From the NCBI GenBank assembly GCA_030248215.1, contig JASANG010004103.1, positions 310,001 through 374,000 of the forward strand: a stretch of DNA of 64,000 nt, written 5' to 3'. The DNA comes from Enoplolaimus lenunculus. Lineage: Eukaryota; Nematoda; Enoplea; Enoplida; Thoracostomopsidae. The notes below the pieces were generated by a model. The model was not told the DNA's origin. It did no database searches and saw only the letters and a list, made by a program, of their open reading frames with translations. A program made the translations under genes and the position numbers. Positions 12,379 through 24,616 of the stretch are shown here, one piece after another. Position 1 is the first letter of the stretch. Every line of letters begins with the position of its first letter.

Positions 12379-12818
12379 CTGTAGTGACCCGAATAAGACG
12401 GGGGGCTGATATTTATTTGGCCTCTTCAGAGGGTACCCCCTGTAATTCGGATACGGACTGTTGTTTGTTTTTAAGCCGCCCTCCGGCGCCCTTCGTTACC
12501 GATATATATTCGGTATTGCAACTATCCGTTGAATTAAACGTTTATTTGTGTTGTATCAAAAGTTTGAGCGACAATGTAAGGTTATACTTAGAAATGTAGT
12601 TTTAAAATTTACGTACGCTTTAATGCTTCGAATTCAACTTTATTTGGTCCTGGATTCATTTATGCGCTACAATTAAGGATAATTGACATTTATGGACCCT
12701 AATTAGGGCTTAGGGACTCTATCCGCTTACGGGCTCTTATTAGGGATACGGACTCCTATTGATTGGGACTCGAAATGGGGACCCCCTCTTATTACCCCCT
12801 CTTATTCGGGTCACTATG
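12379..12818. mobile_element. Family D MITE, copy 3 (inverted)
   Basis: Opposite orientation to copy 1. The left end CTGTAGTGACCCGAATAAGA is intact; the right end has decayed. Confidence 0.82.
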
Positions 12819-13364
12819 GGTTGTGCAGTATTGTCGAATTAGCTAACTTTTTTCACATGGGGCAACTTTAAAACTCAAATGACTACGCGCTGTTAATGCC
12901 AGCATAAAGATTGTTATACGCGAAGCGCAATGGTGCTTCAACATTTTTTCCAGAAATGATCGAAGCTTACAAATAACAAATTTGGTACAAAGCAATTTCG
13001 TCGGCTCGGGCCAATCGGGGCGCGCAGCCATCGACCCCCACCCGTTATCACCGCCCTTTGCGTTGAGCCAGACACTAGTGTCATTATGGGTTTCTAAAAT
13101 TTTGTGTAAATTCATATTTTTTGTACAAAAATTCTAAAATATACGGACGGGTTTTAGTTTACTTGTGAACTCCGCTCGTTGGTAAAATATGTCGTCTGTG
13201 AAATTACAAAAAAACAACCGGAAAATTGAATTGAGAAAAAAAAGTGCGTCGAATAATTTGTTCTGTAGACAAATTGAAATAGGTTTTTTGTACTATTTTT
13301 CAGTTGAGTTCACCGTTGTTTATCGATTCATCAGTGTCGCTAGAGCGTTATGATAAATTAGGCG

Positions 13365-13537
13365 CAGACCTGTAGCCAGATCACCTTGATAGAAGAGGAC
13401 TGAAACATTTTCTAGGAGGGGCATTCAAAGGTTTTCAATGATTTACAAGCAAGGTTGAAAATTTTCCAGGTGGGCCGAAATATTTTCGGGGGGGGGGGGG
13501 GGCTTAGTCACCTTAGCCCTCCCGGCTACGGGCCCGA
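13365..13537. mobile_element. Family A MITE with poly-G run
   Basis: Ends ACCTGTAGCCAGATCACC and CCGGCTACGGGCCCG. A run of about 16 G lies near the right end. Confidence 0.8.
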
Positions 13538-13847
13538 TTAGGCACTGTATGTATGGGTTAAAATATGCTACAGATTCGTTTATGTCAATCAGTTTTAGCG
13601 TAAATGTTTGTTGAATTTTGTATCAATACACATGAATTTGGCTTAGAGAGTTGAGCGCGGAACTGATAAAATCGGAAGGGTTTCACATGGGCGCGGAACA
13701 GTTTTTTTGACGATTTGCCGAGTTGATAAAATTTCGGATTACAAGTTCTCGGGCGACGAATTGTCTTGATACTGCTTAGAATCTTTATGTCAGAATAATC
13801 AATAACCTTAACTACGCTTGTTGAAAAATTTAGCACCGAAATTGAAT

Positions 13848-14395
13848 ATCTACTAAAATAACGTCATACTGGGGTCATTTTTTACTGAAATAACGTCATA
13901 CTGGGGTCATTTTTTACTAAAATAACGTCATACTGCGGTCAGTTTCTATTAAAATAACGTCATACTGGAGTCAGTTTCTACTAAAAACGTCATACTGCGG
14001 TCAGTTTTTATTAAAATAACGTCATACTGCGGTCAGTTTTTATTAAAATAACGTCATACTGCGGTCAGTTTTTACTAAAATAACGTCATACTACGGTCAG
14101 TTTCTACTAAAATAACGTCATACTGGGGTCAGTTTTTATTAAAATAACGTCATACTGCGGTCAGTTTTTACTAAAATAACGTCATACTACGGTCAGTTTC
14201 TACTAAAATAACGTCATACTGGGGTCAGTTTCTACTAAACTAACATTATACTGGAGTCTTTTTTTTACTAAAAAACGTCATATTGCGGTCAGTTTTTATT
14301 AAAATAACGTCATACTGGAGTCAGTTTCTACTAAAATAACGTCATATTGGGGTCAGTTTCTACTAAAATAACGTCATGCTGGGGTCAGTTTATCC
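13848..14395 (+). repeat. Tandem array, unit about 33 bp
   Basis: About 17 copies of ACTAAAATAACGTCATACTG followed by GGGTCAGTTTTT or close variants. No transposon ends were found at its borders. Confidence 0.93.
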
Positions 14396-14685
14396 TTCAG
14401 CTATTACATCTAGAGTGTGTGTCTAAATTATGATTTATTGCTGAAAGTATGGTTATGCCATTAGACATATGTCTCAAAGTGACTTCAATTTCAACGGGTC
14501 AAATGTACCATATGGATTTATAAGTTGCGTTCGAGTGGGTTAAATTCGTTTCTGCTGCTTAATAATTAAACAGATGCGGAATATAGTTTGAAATTTGCAA
14601 ACTTATTCGTTATAATTATTCAATGTGCTGTTGGCATGCTCGGAACCTGAAAATATTTATAGCTGAGGGGGAAGGATAATACGGA

Positions 14686-14878
14686 CCATGTAAAGATCAG
14701 GGGCCGAACGTTATTCCGAGGGACTGGAATACAGTAAGTTTAAGTTTTAGACTAATTTTTTGCTTAGGTTTAGGCTTAGACTTAGGTATAAGCTCATTTA
14801 TACGCTTAGTCTTAGGCTTAGGTTTAGGCTTAGGTGTACGCTTATACTAATGTTCCGCTCCTGTTCTATACATTGATC
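14686..14878. mobile_element. Family B MITE with long TTAGGC-like tract
   Basis: Left CATGTAAAGATCAGGGGCCG, right CCTGTTCTATACATTGATCG. The interior reads CTTAGTCTTAGGCTTAGGTT and similar. Confidence 0.78.
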
Positions 14879-14879
14879 G

Positions 14880-15886
14880 ATAATTTTATAAAGTGGGCAT
14901 GACAAATTTTCCAACATAGAAATATTTTAACGTCGTATGTAATTTGTTTGCCAGGGGGTAAACTGTCCGTATTGTGGGCGCAACCCCTTCGTCCACACGT
15001 AGTCGCTGTCCTTGCTGCGGGTAGGTTTTGTGATTCAAGACGTGTGTAGCAGCTGGTGTAAGCCTTTTGAGCGATGGTTGGCAAATTTTTCAAATACTCC
15101 GTTATGGATAAGTAGATTTTGTTGGAAGCTTCTTACTCTCGTTTCGTTTGATCCAAATGTTTTGAAATTCGCCCATCGAGAGCAATTCGTATTTGACTTA
15201 AATGGGTATTTTTATTTCGACAGCTAATTTTGGAAATACTCGATTTGTGCAATTTGATGGTTAAATTAGTCAGCGCACCAAAACGTTAAAATGAACCATT
15301 CAATTTAGCGAAAAATTGCTGAATTTTCAAACTGCTAAAACTTACCAAAATTAGGCTTTATGGAGTCACAAATGACTATGATTTTGTTGGACCCGAGAAG
15401 ACAAACCGAATTGTCAAGTTTGACTTGCTCAACTTTTGAGGTTTTAAAAAAATTAATAATAATAATAATAATAATGAATAAATATCTCTTATTTTAAGTT
15501 AAAATTATATTTTACCATCAATAAAAATCAACGTAACATATTCTGACAACAGCTAGACGCGATGTGAAACGCGACAAACCCTTAAACTAGCCATGATTGA
15601 GCGATATAATTGCAGTAGTGAAATTGGCAAATTTTAAAACAATATTTAGTTTAAATTTTAGCAAGTTTTTTCTTTTTTTTCCGGCAATTATTTTTAACTT
15701 TTTTAGGAATTTTTTCGCTATTTTTGAACGCATTCGAGGTTACATTAATAACACATCGACTGCGTGTTTGCAGTATTTTTAGAATTTTAACTTTTCAATG
15801 TGTGATTCGATAAAAAAAATTCAACATTTAGTTTAAATGTGAACGGAAACAGCTAACAATTTAAATTCGTAGTCGTTTAACTCAAT
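14880..15886. other. Unassigned AT-rich stretch with one coding-looking frame
   Basis: At 15012-15227 (+) there is a 71-codon frame with fairly regular codon use (contains SSWCKPFERWLANFSNT) that I cannot assign; an in-frame stop precedes it. The rest is AT-rich without motifs. Confidence 0.35.
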
Positions 15887-16035
15887 AAGGGTTGTGGTAT
15901 ACCTACTCTCCGCGTGCCGCCCGACGACGCCGCACGGCACCGATTAGATTTTGCCAATAATTTTGTTTGCAACGCATAGCGGCATGTGGCGGCTCGCGGC
16001 GACGTCCTGCGCAGCAAGGTATAGCACAAGCCTAA
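15887..16035. mobile_element. Family M GC-rich element
   Basis: Ends AGGGTTGTGGTATACCTA and AGGTATAGCACAAGCCT enclose CG-rich GCCGCCCGACGACGCCGCAC and GGCGGCTCGCGGCGACG. Confidence 0.65.
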
Positions 16036-16439
16036 ATATCGAAAATTGATTAGGATGGTGTCTAGTGTCATCGCTGTCAACAGTGTGTGTAGCACTTTTC
16101 AACAGCAGGTGATAATTCGTGTGGCTAACAAATAGTGGCCAATTTACAGGATGACATGTGCAAGATTTAATTGTCAAAAAGATCGCGAGCGAAACGAGCA
16201 AGAAACCAAACGCAATTTTAATGCTAAATCTCTATACAAAATGTTGTCTGTAAAACAGTTGTCGGGATTGCATGGCCTGGGTGTTGTTTTTTCTTCGCCA
16301 ATGGTTTGCTAAATTTAGCACAATTTTCGGAATTTTCAAAAAGGCTGTGTGAATTTTCTACTTACAGATTATGATATTTATAAATTCTGCTCGTAAGTCA
16401 ATTTATGGCAATTCAAGTCGTTCTTACGGAGACTTGTGG

Positions 16440-16602
16440 ACAGAGGGGGAGCAACGGGGTGCGCAGCCACCCTAGAAAAATTTTAGCGCCATTAGAAAGC
16501 AACCTTGTTTGTAAAATTCATCGAACACCCTTGTATGCCCCTTGTGAAAATTTTTCTTAGCCTCTCCCCCTAGCAAGATGAGCTTACTAAGGGCCTGGAA
16601 TT
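16440..16602. mobile_element. Family A MITE (inverted)
   Basis: Reverse-strand core CACCCTTGTATGCCCCTTGT; right end AGCAAGATGAGCTTACTAAG. Confidence 0.72.
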
Positions 16603-17083
16603 CTTATAAGCTGTAAACTTCACCGTTGATGTTAGTGATTCTAATGTGTAAAGCAGTGTATTCTAATCTTACTTAAATCTATTGCTCACGAATGGACTTA
16701 GTGTAGTAATATTTGGTTCGGATTTTTTGTCTTTTTTTTTTGCTGAAGTGTGAATACGGCAATGTCGGCGGAGTTGTTTTCATCTGCAATCGTGTCATTA
16801 TTTAACTGCTCAAAAGTTTAAATTTGGATTTATACGTAGTTTAATTTGTGGTCGTAGGAGTAAATATTTTATGCCAAACGTGTGGCATTTGTTAATCTTT
16901 ATTATTTTTTACCATTGCACCTTTAAATGATGGTTTAAAATTTTTTAAAAACAAATTAAACTTCAACAGCGTAGCCAAAATTTTAGCTTTTAAATTAGCA
17001 TCTAAGACATTGGCTAAATCAAATAGTTGGTATTCAGGTTCGTAAACAATTTTATTTTTAACCTCAGTCAACGATGTACCCTA

Positions 17084-17413
17084 CTGTAGTGACCCTAATA
17101 AGAGATGGGGGCTGATATTTATTTGGCCTCTCCAGAGCGTACCCCCTGTTATTCGGCTACGGACTGTTATTTATTTTTAACCCACGCTCCGCAACCCTTC
17201 GCTACTGATATATATCCAGTACTGCAAATCCGTTGAATTAAACGTTCGTCTTGTACCATAAGCGTGAGCGATATTGCAAGGTTATAAGTACTTAGGAATG
17301 TAAGGGACTCTTTCCGCTTATGGTCTCTTATTAGGGATACGCACTTCTATTGATTGGGACTCAAAATGGCGAACCTCCCTCTTATTACCCCCCTTTTATT
17401 CGGGTCACTACAG
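17084..17413. mobile_element. Family D MITE, copy 4 (internal deletion)
   Basis: Both ends are present; about 115 bp of the interior is missing compared with copies 3 and 5. Confidence 0.82.
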
Positions 17414-17910
17414 TTTTTTTTTTCATAGTTAACTGCACCACCAGACTCCTATGGTACCACCCTTAGGTTTAGGCTTAGGATCAAAACCGCTAACCTAAGC
17501 CTTTCTTAAGCACAAGCCTAAGCCTGTGCCTTAATCTTAATTGTGGGTGAGAAAGTCTGGCCAAATAAAAGAAAGCTGGAAAAAAGAGTATTTTTATTTT
17601 TCTATTCAGACAATCTCACTCGTTAATTGTGCTAGCAGACAGACGTTTTTCAAAGACAAACAACACCGTAGGCAGACATTCAAGTATAATTCGCGACTCG
17701 ATTGCGGGAAATCTAGTCACAGTTTCAGCTAAATTTCAGTAGTCCTTTTCAGCGATGGGTCGATAGGGCTCACCTTCGTTTAAGAGTGATGATGCAAGCG
17801 TAACTCCGGCTAAAATTGGTCAAATTGGCTTTAAAAAATATCAAAGACAAGCCTAATTATATATTAATTTGACATGAGCAAAGCCAATGTATATGTTGGT
17901 AATGTTCATA

Positions 17911-18355
17911 CTGTAGTGATCGAATAAGAAGGGGGACTGATATTTATTTGGCTTCTCCAGAGGGTACCCCTCTTGTTATTCGGTTACAGACTGTTATTTA
18001 TTTTTAAACCACGCTCCACCGCCCTTCGTTACTGATATATATCCGGTTCTGCAATTATCCGTTGAATTAAACTTTTATTTGTCTTGTGTCAATAGCTTGA
18101 GCGATAATACAAGGTTATGCTTAGGAATGTACTTTCAAAATTTAAGTACGCTTTAAAGTTTGGACTCAAATTATTTGGTCCTGGAGTCATTTATGCGCTA
18201 CAATTAGGGTTAATTGACATTTATGGACTCTAATTAGGGTTTAGGGACTCTATCCGCTTACGGACTCTTATTAGGGATATGGACTCCAATTGATTCGGGC
18301 TGAAAATGGGGACCCCCCTCTTATTACCCCTCCCCCTATTATTCGGGTCAATACG
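17911..18355. mobile_element. Family D MITE, copy 5
   Basis: Full length, same orientation as copies 3 and 4. The right end has diverged. Confidence 0.82.
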
Positions 18356-18378
18356 ATACACCGTTACATATTTTGGCG

Positions 18379-18563
18379 CATGTAAACATCAGGCGCGGAA
18401 CGTTTTCCTGTGGGACTGTATAATAGACTAAGCTTAAGCTTTAGACTAATTTTTTGCTTGGCTTAGGCTTATGCTTAGGCTTAGGAACATTCCATTTTTA
18501 CGCTTAGGCTTTGGCTTAGGAATATGGTTATAATACTGTTCCGCTCTGTTCTTTATATTGGCC
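18379..18563. mobile_element. Family B MITE
   Basis: Left CATGTAAACATCAGGCGCGG, right TCTGTTCTTTATATTGGCCG. Confidence 0.76.
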
Positions 18564-18649
18564 GATATTTTGAATACATAATCGAGTTCATGAGGTGAAT
18601 TTTAACCATTAAAAGCATTTTTCAATTTTTTAGAAAGGGGTATATTATT

Positions 18650-18745
18650 TGTAACCCCATTTATACGACTCAGGTTTGGGGTGTAACCCCATGCATACAC
18701 GACTCTGGTTTGGGGTGTAACCCCATGCATACGAATCTGGTTTGG
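18650..18745 (+). repeat. Short tandem repeat, about 35 bp x 3
   Basis: Three copies of GGTGTAACCCCATGCATAC with ACGACTCTGGTTTGG. Confidence 0.85.
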
Positions 18746-18949
18746 ATCTTTGAATATAAACAGCTATTTATTTGGGTTTACTTGTTTTTAACTTTATATA
18801 TCAACTAAAGTTTCTCAAATAGTATTACGGTTCCGGAAACTGATTTGTAACATGATAGCTTCCTGTGTTTGACCATAATTATACGTATGTTGCTTTTCGT
18901 ACATGGCAGTGTAAGCTTACTTAAAAACCCAACGATATGCAAGCAAATA

Positions 18950-19235
18950 GTTAGGGCGGCGCTATACTTTTGATGACGTCCGACGTCGTCCGTCACTGGC
19001 CATCACCGTCGGTTACCGCCTGGCGTATATGTAAGCAAACAGTTAGGGACGCGCTATACTTTTGATGACGTCCGGCGCCGTCCGACACCATCCGGAATCG
19101 TTTGGCAGCGTCCGGCACCGTACGGCAACGCAAGTATATTGCAGTATGACACAGAATATGAATCTGTAAAACAAGTTTTTTACTTACGCCGCCGTCCGCC
19201 GCCGTATGACGCCAAGCGATAAGTATAGCGTGACC
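18950..19235. mobile_element. Family M element with partial direct duplication of its left end
   Basis: CGCTATACTTTTGATGACGT occurs at about 18960 and again at about 19050; the right end is GATAAGTATAGCGTGACCC. The interior is rich in CGTCCGGCACCGT-type words. Confidence 0.68.
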
Positions 19236-19298
19236 CGTAACAAATTTGCTGGAGCGTAGTTGATAGCGGCATATCAAGACTTTTCTACCGGTGAAGAT

Positions 19299-19386
19299 CA
19301 GGGTGCGACCGGATATCCGGCTCTGGCCGGATATTAGATTATCCGGTTCCGGCTCCGTCCGGTTTTTGGTATCCGGTCGCACCCTG
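19299..19386. mobile_element. Family E hAT-like mini-element with perfect 8-bp duplication
   Basis: An 88-bp element with inverted ends CAGGGTGCGACCGGATA and its near complement, flanked by GTGAAGAT on both sides. The interior is GGCTCTGGCCGG-type sequence. Confidence 0.88.
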
Positions 19387-20034
19387 GTGAAGATTGGACG
19401 TTGTGTTTCGAAATTTTGCAGGTTTGAAGGCCCTGTTTAGTAAATTAACAGTTATTTAGCTATAACAACACACTGTGAGCTTTTGGCGAACAATTTACAT
19501 CGGTAAAGTTTCAGCGAATCAGGAAGCGTGGTAGTCGTGTTCCTGCGACCACCGATTAATCACTAAATCCGTCGCATGCTGAGTTCAAGCGGTGTTCAAC
19601 TATTTGAAAATGAATATACAGTACTCTGTTTAGCGTAGATTGTTTTAGGTTTGGTATAACAGCGATGCGGAACGTTTTAAGACAACAGGTCGTATACGTA
19701 TGCATTAATTATGGCCCTAAACCGCGACACCGTAGTATATTATAATTCATCGAATTACAGTCAGATGTTGATCTTGCCTGTCTTTTGAATATCCTCCAAT
19801 ATTTGAAAAATAACAGTTTCTGTTGGGTTAAAATTACGGCTGTTAATATTAATTAGCTATAGCATCCGTCACCAACTAGCGTTAGGTTCTCAAACTGGTG
19901 ACCTGCGGTATTTGCTGGCCTGAGACTTGTATCGTAGCAGGCAGCGTCAGTGATAAATTTAAATTTTGAAGTCTTAGATTCACGGGATTAAACGTCACAG
20001 AACTAATCACCAACTGATAATAGATGCTACATAC

Positions 20035-20413
20035 CAGGGTTCCAACAGGGACTAAATTTTGCCGGCACATCATCAGGAACAGGAATGTGAAAAAGCTTTT
20101 ATCGCCGAATTACAGTGGGATTTTTCAGAAAACTTTACCAAAAATGGCTTAAGCAAATTTTAAGCTATTTTATAATCAAGTTTTGCGGAAACGCATTAGA
20201 AACGGTTTATTGACAAGATTGCCGAAACGCTCATTTCGAAATAACAATTTTTCAAAGACAAAGTTTGTTATATTTAAATGATTGTGATTAATTTGACCCA
20301 AACCGTAAAAATTCTATTGTTTTCTGCATCTTTAAATGCAGGAACAAGAACAAGGACAAGAATTGAATTTATGCAGGAATTCTGGCCGGAACTGGAATTC
20401 CGGTTGAATCCTG
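20035..20413. mobile_element. Family E MITE (inverted)
   Basis: Ends CAGGGTTCCAACAGGGAC and ATTCCGGTTGAATCCTG; the flanking duplication has decayed. Confidence 0.72.
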
Positions 20414-20808
20414 CTGTACACATAGTTGAGAATCCAGTGCATGGTCTTTCGTTTGTATACCCTGGTGTACTATAGCTAATCTTTGAAATCATCAAGTTTA
20501 AGAAAGGCCAAATGCATCTATAATGACACCCAAGTTTCCAAGTTCTGTTGCGCAAAAGACTGTTATCGTTGAAGAAACGGCTAGCTATGCAATTTTAGGC
20601 TCTATGTTTGTGTTTTTTTCGACTATTTGGAAAGATCAGGGTTAGAAGGCACGTGGTCGGGCCCTAAGGACTGTTGCAACTGTACTTTTAGGTTTTCGTT
20701 TCAAATGACTCTATATATCTTTCTGTGTATGCTGTGTATGTTGAATTGGCTAAATTACTTTGGCAATTTCAGCTGTAGCTGGTTCGTTTGAACACCGTTA
20801 AAGACGCC

Positions 20809-21006
20809 AATGCATAGAACAGGGCCGTAACAGTGTTAGAAACAGTTTGCTAAGCGTAATTCTAAGCCTAAGCCTAAGCCTAAGAATGAGTTTGTACCTA
20901 AGTCAAAGCATAAGCAAAATATTAGTCTAAAACTTTTACTAAAGCTTAAACTGTTTCTATGGCAGTTCTGGGGTCAAAGGGCCCGCCCCTGATCTATACA
21001 CAGGCC
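20809..21006. mobile_element. Family B MITE (inverted)
   Basis: Left CATAGAACAGGGCCGTAACA; CCTAAGCCTAAGCCTAAG interior; right GCCCCTGATCTATACA. Confidence 0.78.
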
Positions 21007-21019
21007 ATTAAACGTATAA

Positions 21020-21205
21020 AGGTATCTATGGCGTAAAAGGCCATTAGGAATTACTGTGACCCTACCTTACAATTTTTCAGCCTCAAAAAAAATTTTGGTG
21101 ATAAAATGATATTTTAAGGTCCCTACCAAACAATTTTTGCGTTTCATAATATTTGCCAGCCCGTTCCCCCGTCACAAATTTTTAGATCCACCTCTGGGCT
21201 CGATT
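21020..21205. mobile_element. Family L element
   Basis: TTAAGGTCCCTACCAAACAA, ATATTTGCCAGCCCGTTCCC and TTTTTAGATCCACCTCTGG. Confidence 0.62.
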
Positions 21206-21572
21206 ATATTAACAGTATCACCTTTCACCTCAATTAATATTTTGACAATCGTTTAAAAAAACATTAATATAACGTCTACGCTGTTGAAAAGTGTGAAATA
21301 TTTGCATATGTTTTTTGTTTCAAAATATCACATTTTCGGTTGAAAAAACAATGGATTTGAGAAGAAAAAATAATTGTGATGAACAGGTTGATTTTTCATT
21401 GTATATTTTCATGAAAGGTGTGAAAATGATGTTAATATAGGCGGCCCAAACAAACATTTTCAAAACAAAGGGCGAAGTTTGTAGTTTTTGGTTAGTTTGG
21501 CAAACATAAAGTGTATTTGTTGCCTTTTATACACTTTGCAGCACGGGCTTCGGCTCAAACTCAAGCTTCACC

Positions 21573-22805
21573 TTAGGGTTGCGCGCGACTTTTGTTGATG
21601 TCCGACACAGTTCGTCACCGTCCGTAAAACCGTCACCGTACGGATGACGGACGGCGCTGTACAGGTCACAGACGGTGAAGGATGGCGCCGGGCAGGTCAC
21701 GGACGGTGAAGGACGGTGCCGTACAGGTCACGGACGGTGACGGATGGCGCCGTACAGGTCACGGACGGTGAAGGACGGCGCCGTACAGGTCACGGACGGT
21801 GACGGATGGCGCCGTACAGCTCACGGACGGTGAAGGACGGCGCCGTACAGGTCACGGACGGTGAAGGACGGCGCCGTACAGGTCACGGACGGTGACGGAT
21901 GGCGCCGTACAGCTCACGGACGGTGAAGGACGGCGCCGTACAGGTCACGGACGGTGACGGATGGCGCCGTACAGCTCACGGACGGTGAAGGACGGCGCCG
22001 TACAGGTCACGGACGGTGAAGGACGGCGCCGTACAGGTCACGGACGGTGACGGATGGCGCCGTACAGCTCACGGACGGTGAAGGACGGCGCCGTACAGGT
22101 CACGGACGGTGAAGGACGGCGCCGTACAGGTCACGGACGGTGACGGATGGCGCCGTACAGCTCACGGACGGTGAAGGACGGCGCCGTGCAGGTCACGGAC
22201 GGTGAAGGACGGCGCCGTGCAGGTCACGGACGGTGAAGGACGGCGCCGTACAGGTCACGGACGGTGAAGGACGGCGCCGTACAGGTCACGGACGGTGACG
22301 GATGGCGCCGTACAGCTCACGGACGGTGAAGGACGGCGCCGTACAGGTCACGGACGGTGAAGGACGGCGCCGTACAGGTCACGGACGGTGTCGGATGGCG
22401 CCGTACAGCTCACGGACGGTGAAGGACGGCGCCGTGCAGGTCACGGACGGTGAAGGACGGCGCCGTACAGGTCACGGACGGTGAAGGACGGCGCCGTACA
22501 GGTCACGGACGGTGAAGGACGGCGCCGTACAGGTCACGGACGGTGAAGGACGGCGCCGTACAGGTCACGGACGGTGAAGGACGGCGCCGTACAGGTCACG
22601 GACGGTGAAGGACGGCGCCGTACAGGTCACGGACGGTGAAGGACGGCGCCGTACAGGTCACGGACGGTGAAGGACGGCGCCGTACAGGTCACGGACGGCG
22701 AAGGACGGCGCCGTACAGGTCACGGACGGTGAAGGACGGCGCCGTGCAGGTCGACGTCGCCATACAGGTCACGGACGGCGACGGACTGCGCTGGACGGTG
22801 AAGTA
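21573..22805 (+). repeat. 31-bp GC-rich minisatellite grown in a family M element
   Basis: The left edge AGGGTTGCGCGCGACTTTTG matches family M. From about 21640 to 22790 there are about 37 copies of a 31-bp unit containing GTCACGGACGGTGAAGGACG and GCGCCGTACAG. Variants (CTCACGG, GACGGATGG) alternate in groups of two or three units, giving a higher-order pattern in the first two-thirds; the last third is nearly uniform. Open frames across it are artefacts. Confidence 0.9.
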
Positions 22806-24008
22806 GAATTACAGTGGCATAACGCCGAAAGAACAAGCACACTAATTGCTAATGAAAAGCAGTCGTTTACAATCCTGTAGTCAGAGCTCAATATCTTAAA
22901 AGGGGGCCCAAACATTAACGGCGGGCACGTGTGCGTTTCCTGCGACTTACAACTAGGGTCAAAATTTTTGAGAAGGGTGAAAAGTTTGAGGGGGTAGGTT
23001 TAGCTGTGTTCGATTCCTTTCCAGTCACGGACCTGGTCATTTTGTGTGTTTTTGTTTATCGTTTGTGTTCACCAATTCTTAAGTTTCCGGTGTCATAACC
23101 CACTTGGGGTTTTTGGAGCTACGGGTGGTGATTAATGTGTTTTTCATTACAGGTCATTGTTTCTGTTGGGGTCTTGGGTTTTAGTGGTGCCTGACCAGTG
23201 GCAGATCCACAAATGTTGGCGTACGGGAGCACAACGATATATAATCATAGTAAAAAAAGACTCGCGAGAGAAAAGCCAAACGAAGTATTTGACACTAAAT
23301 TTTGGGTTTGATTCGTCTAGGATGGCCTCGGCCCCAGGATCGCCCACCCCCCTTTCAATCCGCCAGTGTGCCTCGATCAAACACTTAAGGGGCTATCGGG
23401 GTGCGGTGGGTGTTGTTGGTATATTGCGTGCCGCAAACGCAATTCCTATTTGTTTAAATGCATAATTTGAAATTTTACGAAACAATATTGTTTACACAAA
23501 AATAATGTTTACGATTGTTTTTAAGATGAATGCATGTAAAATGGGTAAGGTTTATATCAGTTTTCAAAATTTTCTCAATATTTGTCCTGTTTGAGTTATA
23601 GCCACAGTTGAAATTTGGTACCTACCAATGTTCTGTACCAATTTTGGTGCGGGGGTAAATTTTGCGTTCTGGTTTTAGATATTTTGTTTCTATAACCGGT
23701 AATTATTTATTTGATTAATGAATTTAGAGCGAAATACGGGTTTAAGGACACGAATTTAATTCGTGTATAAGGTCAGGGTGATAGCGCACGAGCCGGCAGT
23801 CTTTCCCTCAGCTTTCTTAGTGCAGTTGTTTGGTTACTGTTTAAAAGATTGCGAAAGAACAAAATTATGATAAAATTTTAAAATTTTAAAACGTTTTTTA
23901 AACTGATTATTAAACCCTGAACTTGAAATAAAACAGATTCTAAAACAGACACTTCGTTTGTGTATTTTTAAAAATATATAGCAACGAATAGAAGCTAGGT
24001 TATCAAAG
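22806..24008. other. Unassigned stretch
   Basis: No exon or element recognised. A frame at 23157-23465 overlaps a dispersed GC-rich segment and looks non-coding. Confidence 0.5.
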
Positions 24009-24284
24009 CTACTCTTGGGATTCCGTATGGTACAAAATTTACCACCAGGCGTTGCGTTTTTGCCCGACTTCCCTTAAGGAGGTCGCTGTCACATGCAATA
24101 ACCCTAAATTAAACTACAAGCAGAAATTTTTGATGCCGGATACATAAAGTGCAATGGTTCGCACAAGTTGTACCACATCTAAATAAACGGGTGGAGGCCC
24201 AAAATGCAACGCGCTCCGATACATTTTTTCCTACACGGAATGTATCCAGTTGTTTACTCTTGTTGAACGATGCGTCATCAACTC
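24009..24284. mobile_element. Family G MITE (diverged)
   Basis: Shares GTCACATGCAATAACCCTAA and GCCGGATACATAAAGTGCAA with the copy at 40995; right end GTTTACTCTTGTTGAACG. Confidence 0.7.
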
Positions 24285-24457
24285 TTGGTATTAATGATTG
24301 TTTGTAGTTTCAAAACCCGATCAAATCTGAAGCCTAAATTATTTTCACGCCATGCCGGTCTGTTTTACCGTCAGCTGTACACAAACAGTAAAAATGCCGC
24401 GAACGGATATCCGGTTACACCCTGCCATTCGGTGTGCTTGCTTAAATGCACCATATG

Positions 24458-24616
24458 CCCGTAGCCAGCTCACCTTGCTAGGTTGGCCAAATAATTTTTA
24501 GGCCATACAAGAGTTTTAGTTGACGTACAAATCAAGCTGAAAATTTTCCGGGGGGGGGGACAAAAATTTTCCAGGGCAACTGAGCCCCAGTGCCCCTCTT
24601 GCCTACTGGCCCGATG
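24458..24616. mobile_element. Family A MITE
   Basis: Left end TGCCCGTAGCCAGCTCACCT is intact; right end CTTGCCTACTGGCCCGATG. Confidence 0.78.

Noticed and set aside
13848-14395. CRISPR-like array of 33-bp repeats
   Set aside because: It is a simple direct tandem repeat; there are no spacers.
22302-22484. 60-codon repetitive frame
   Set aside because: It lies wholly in the 31-bp minisatellite.
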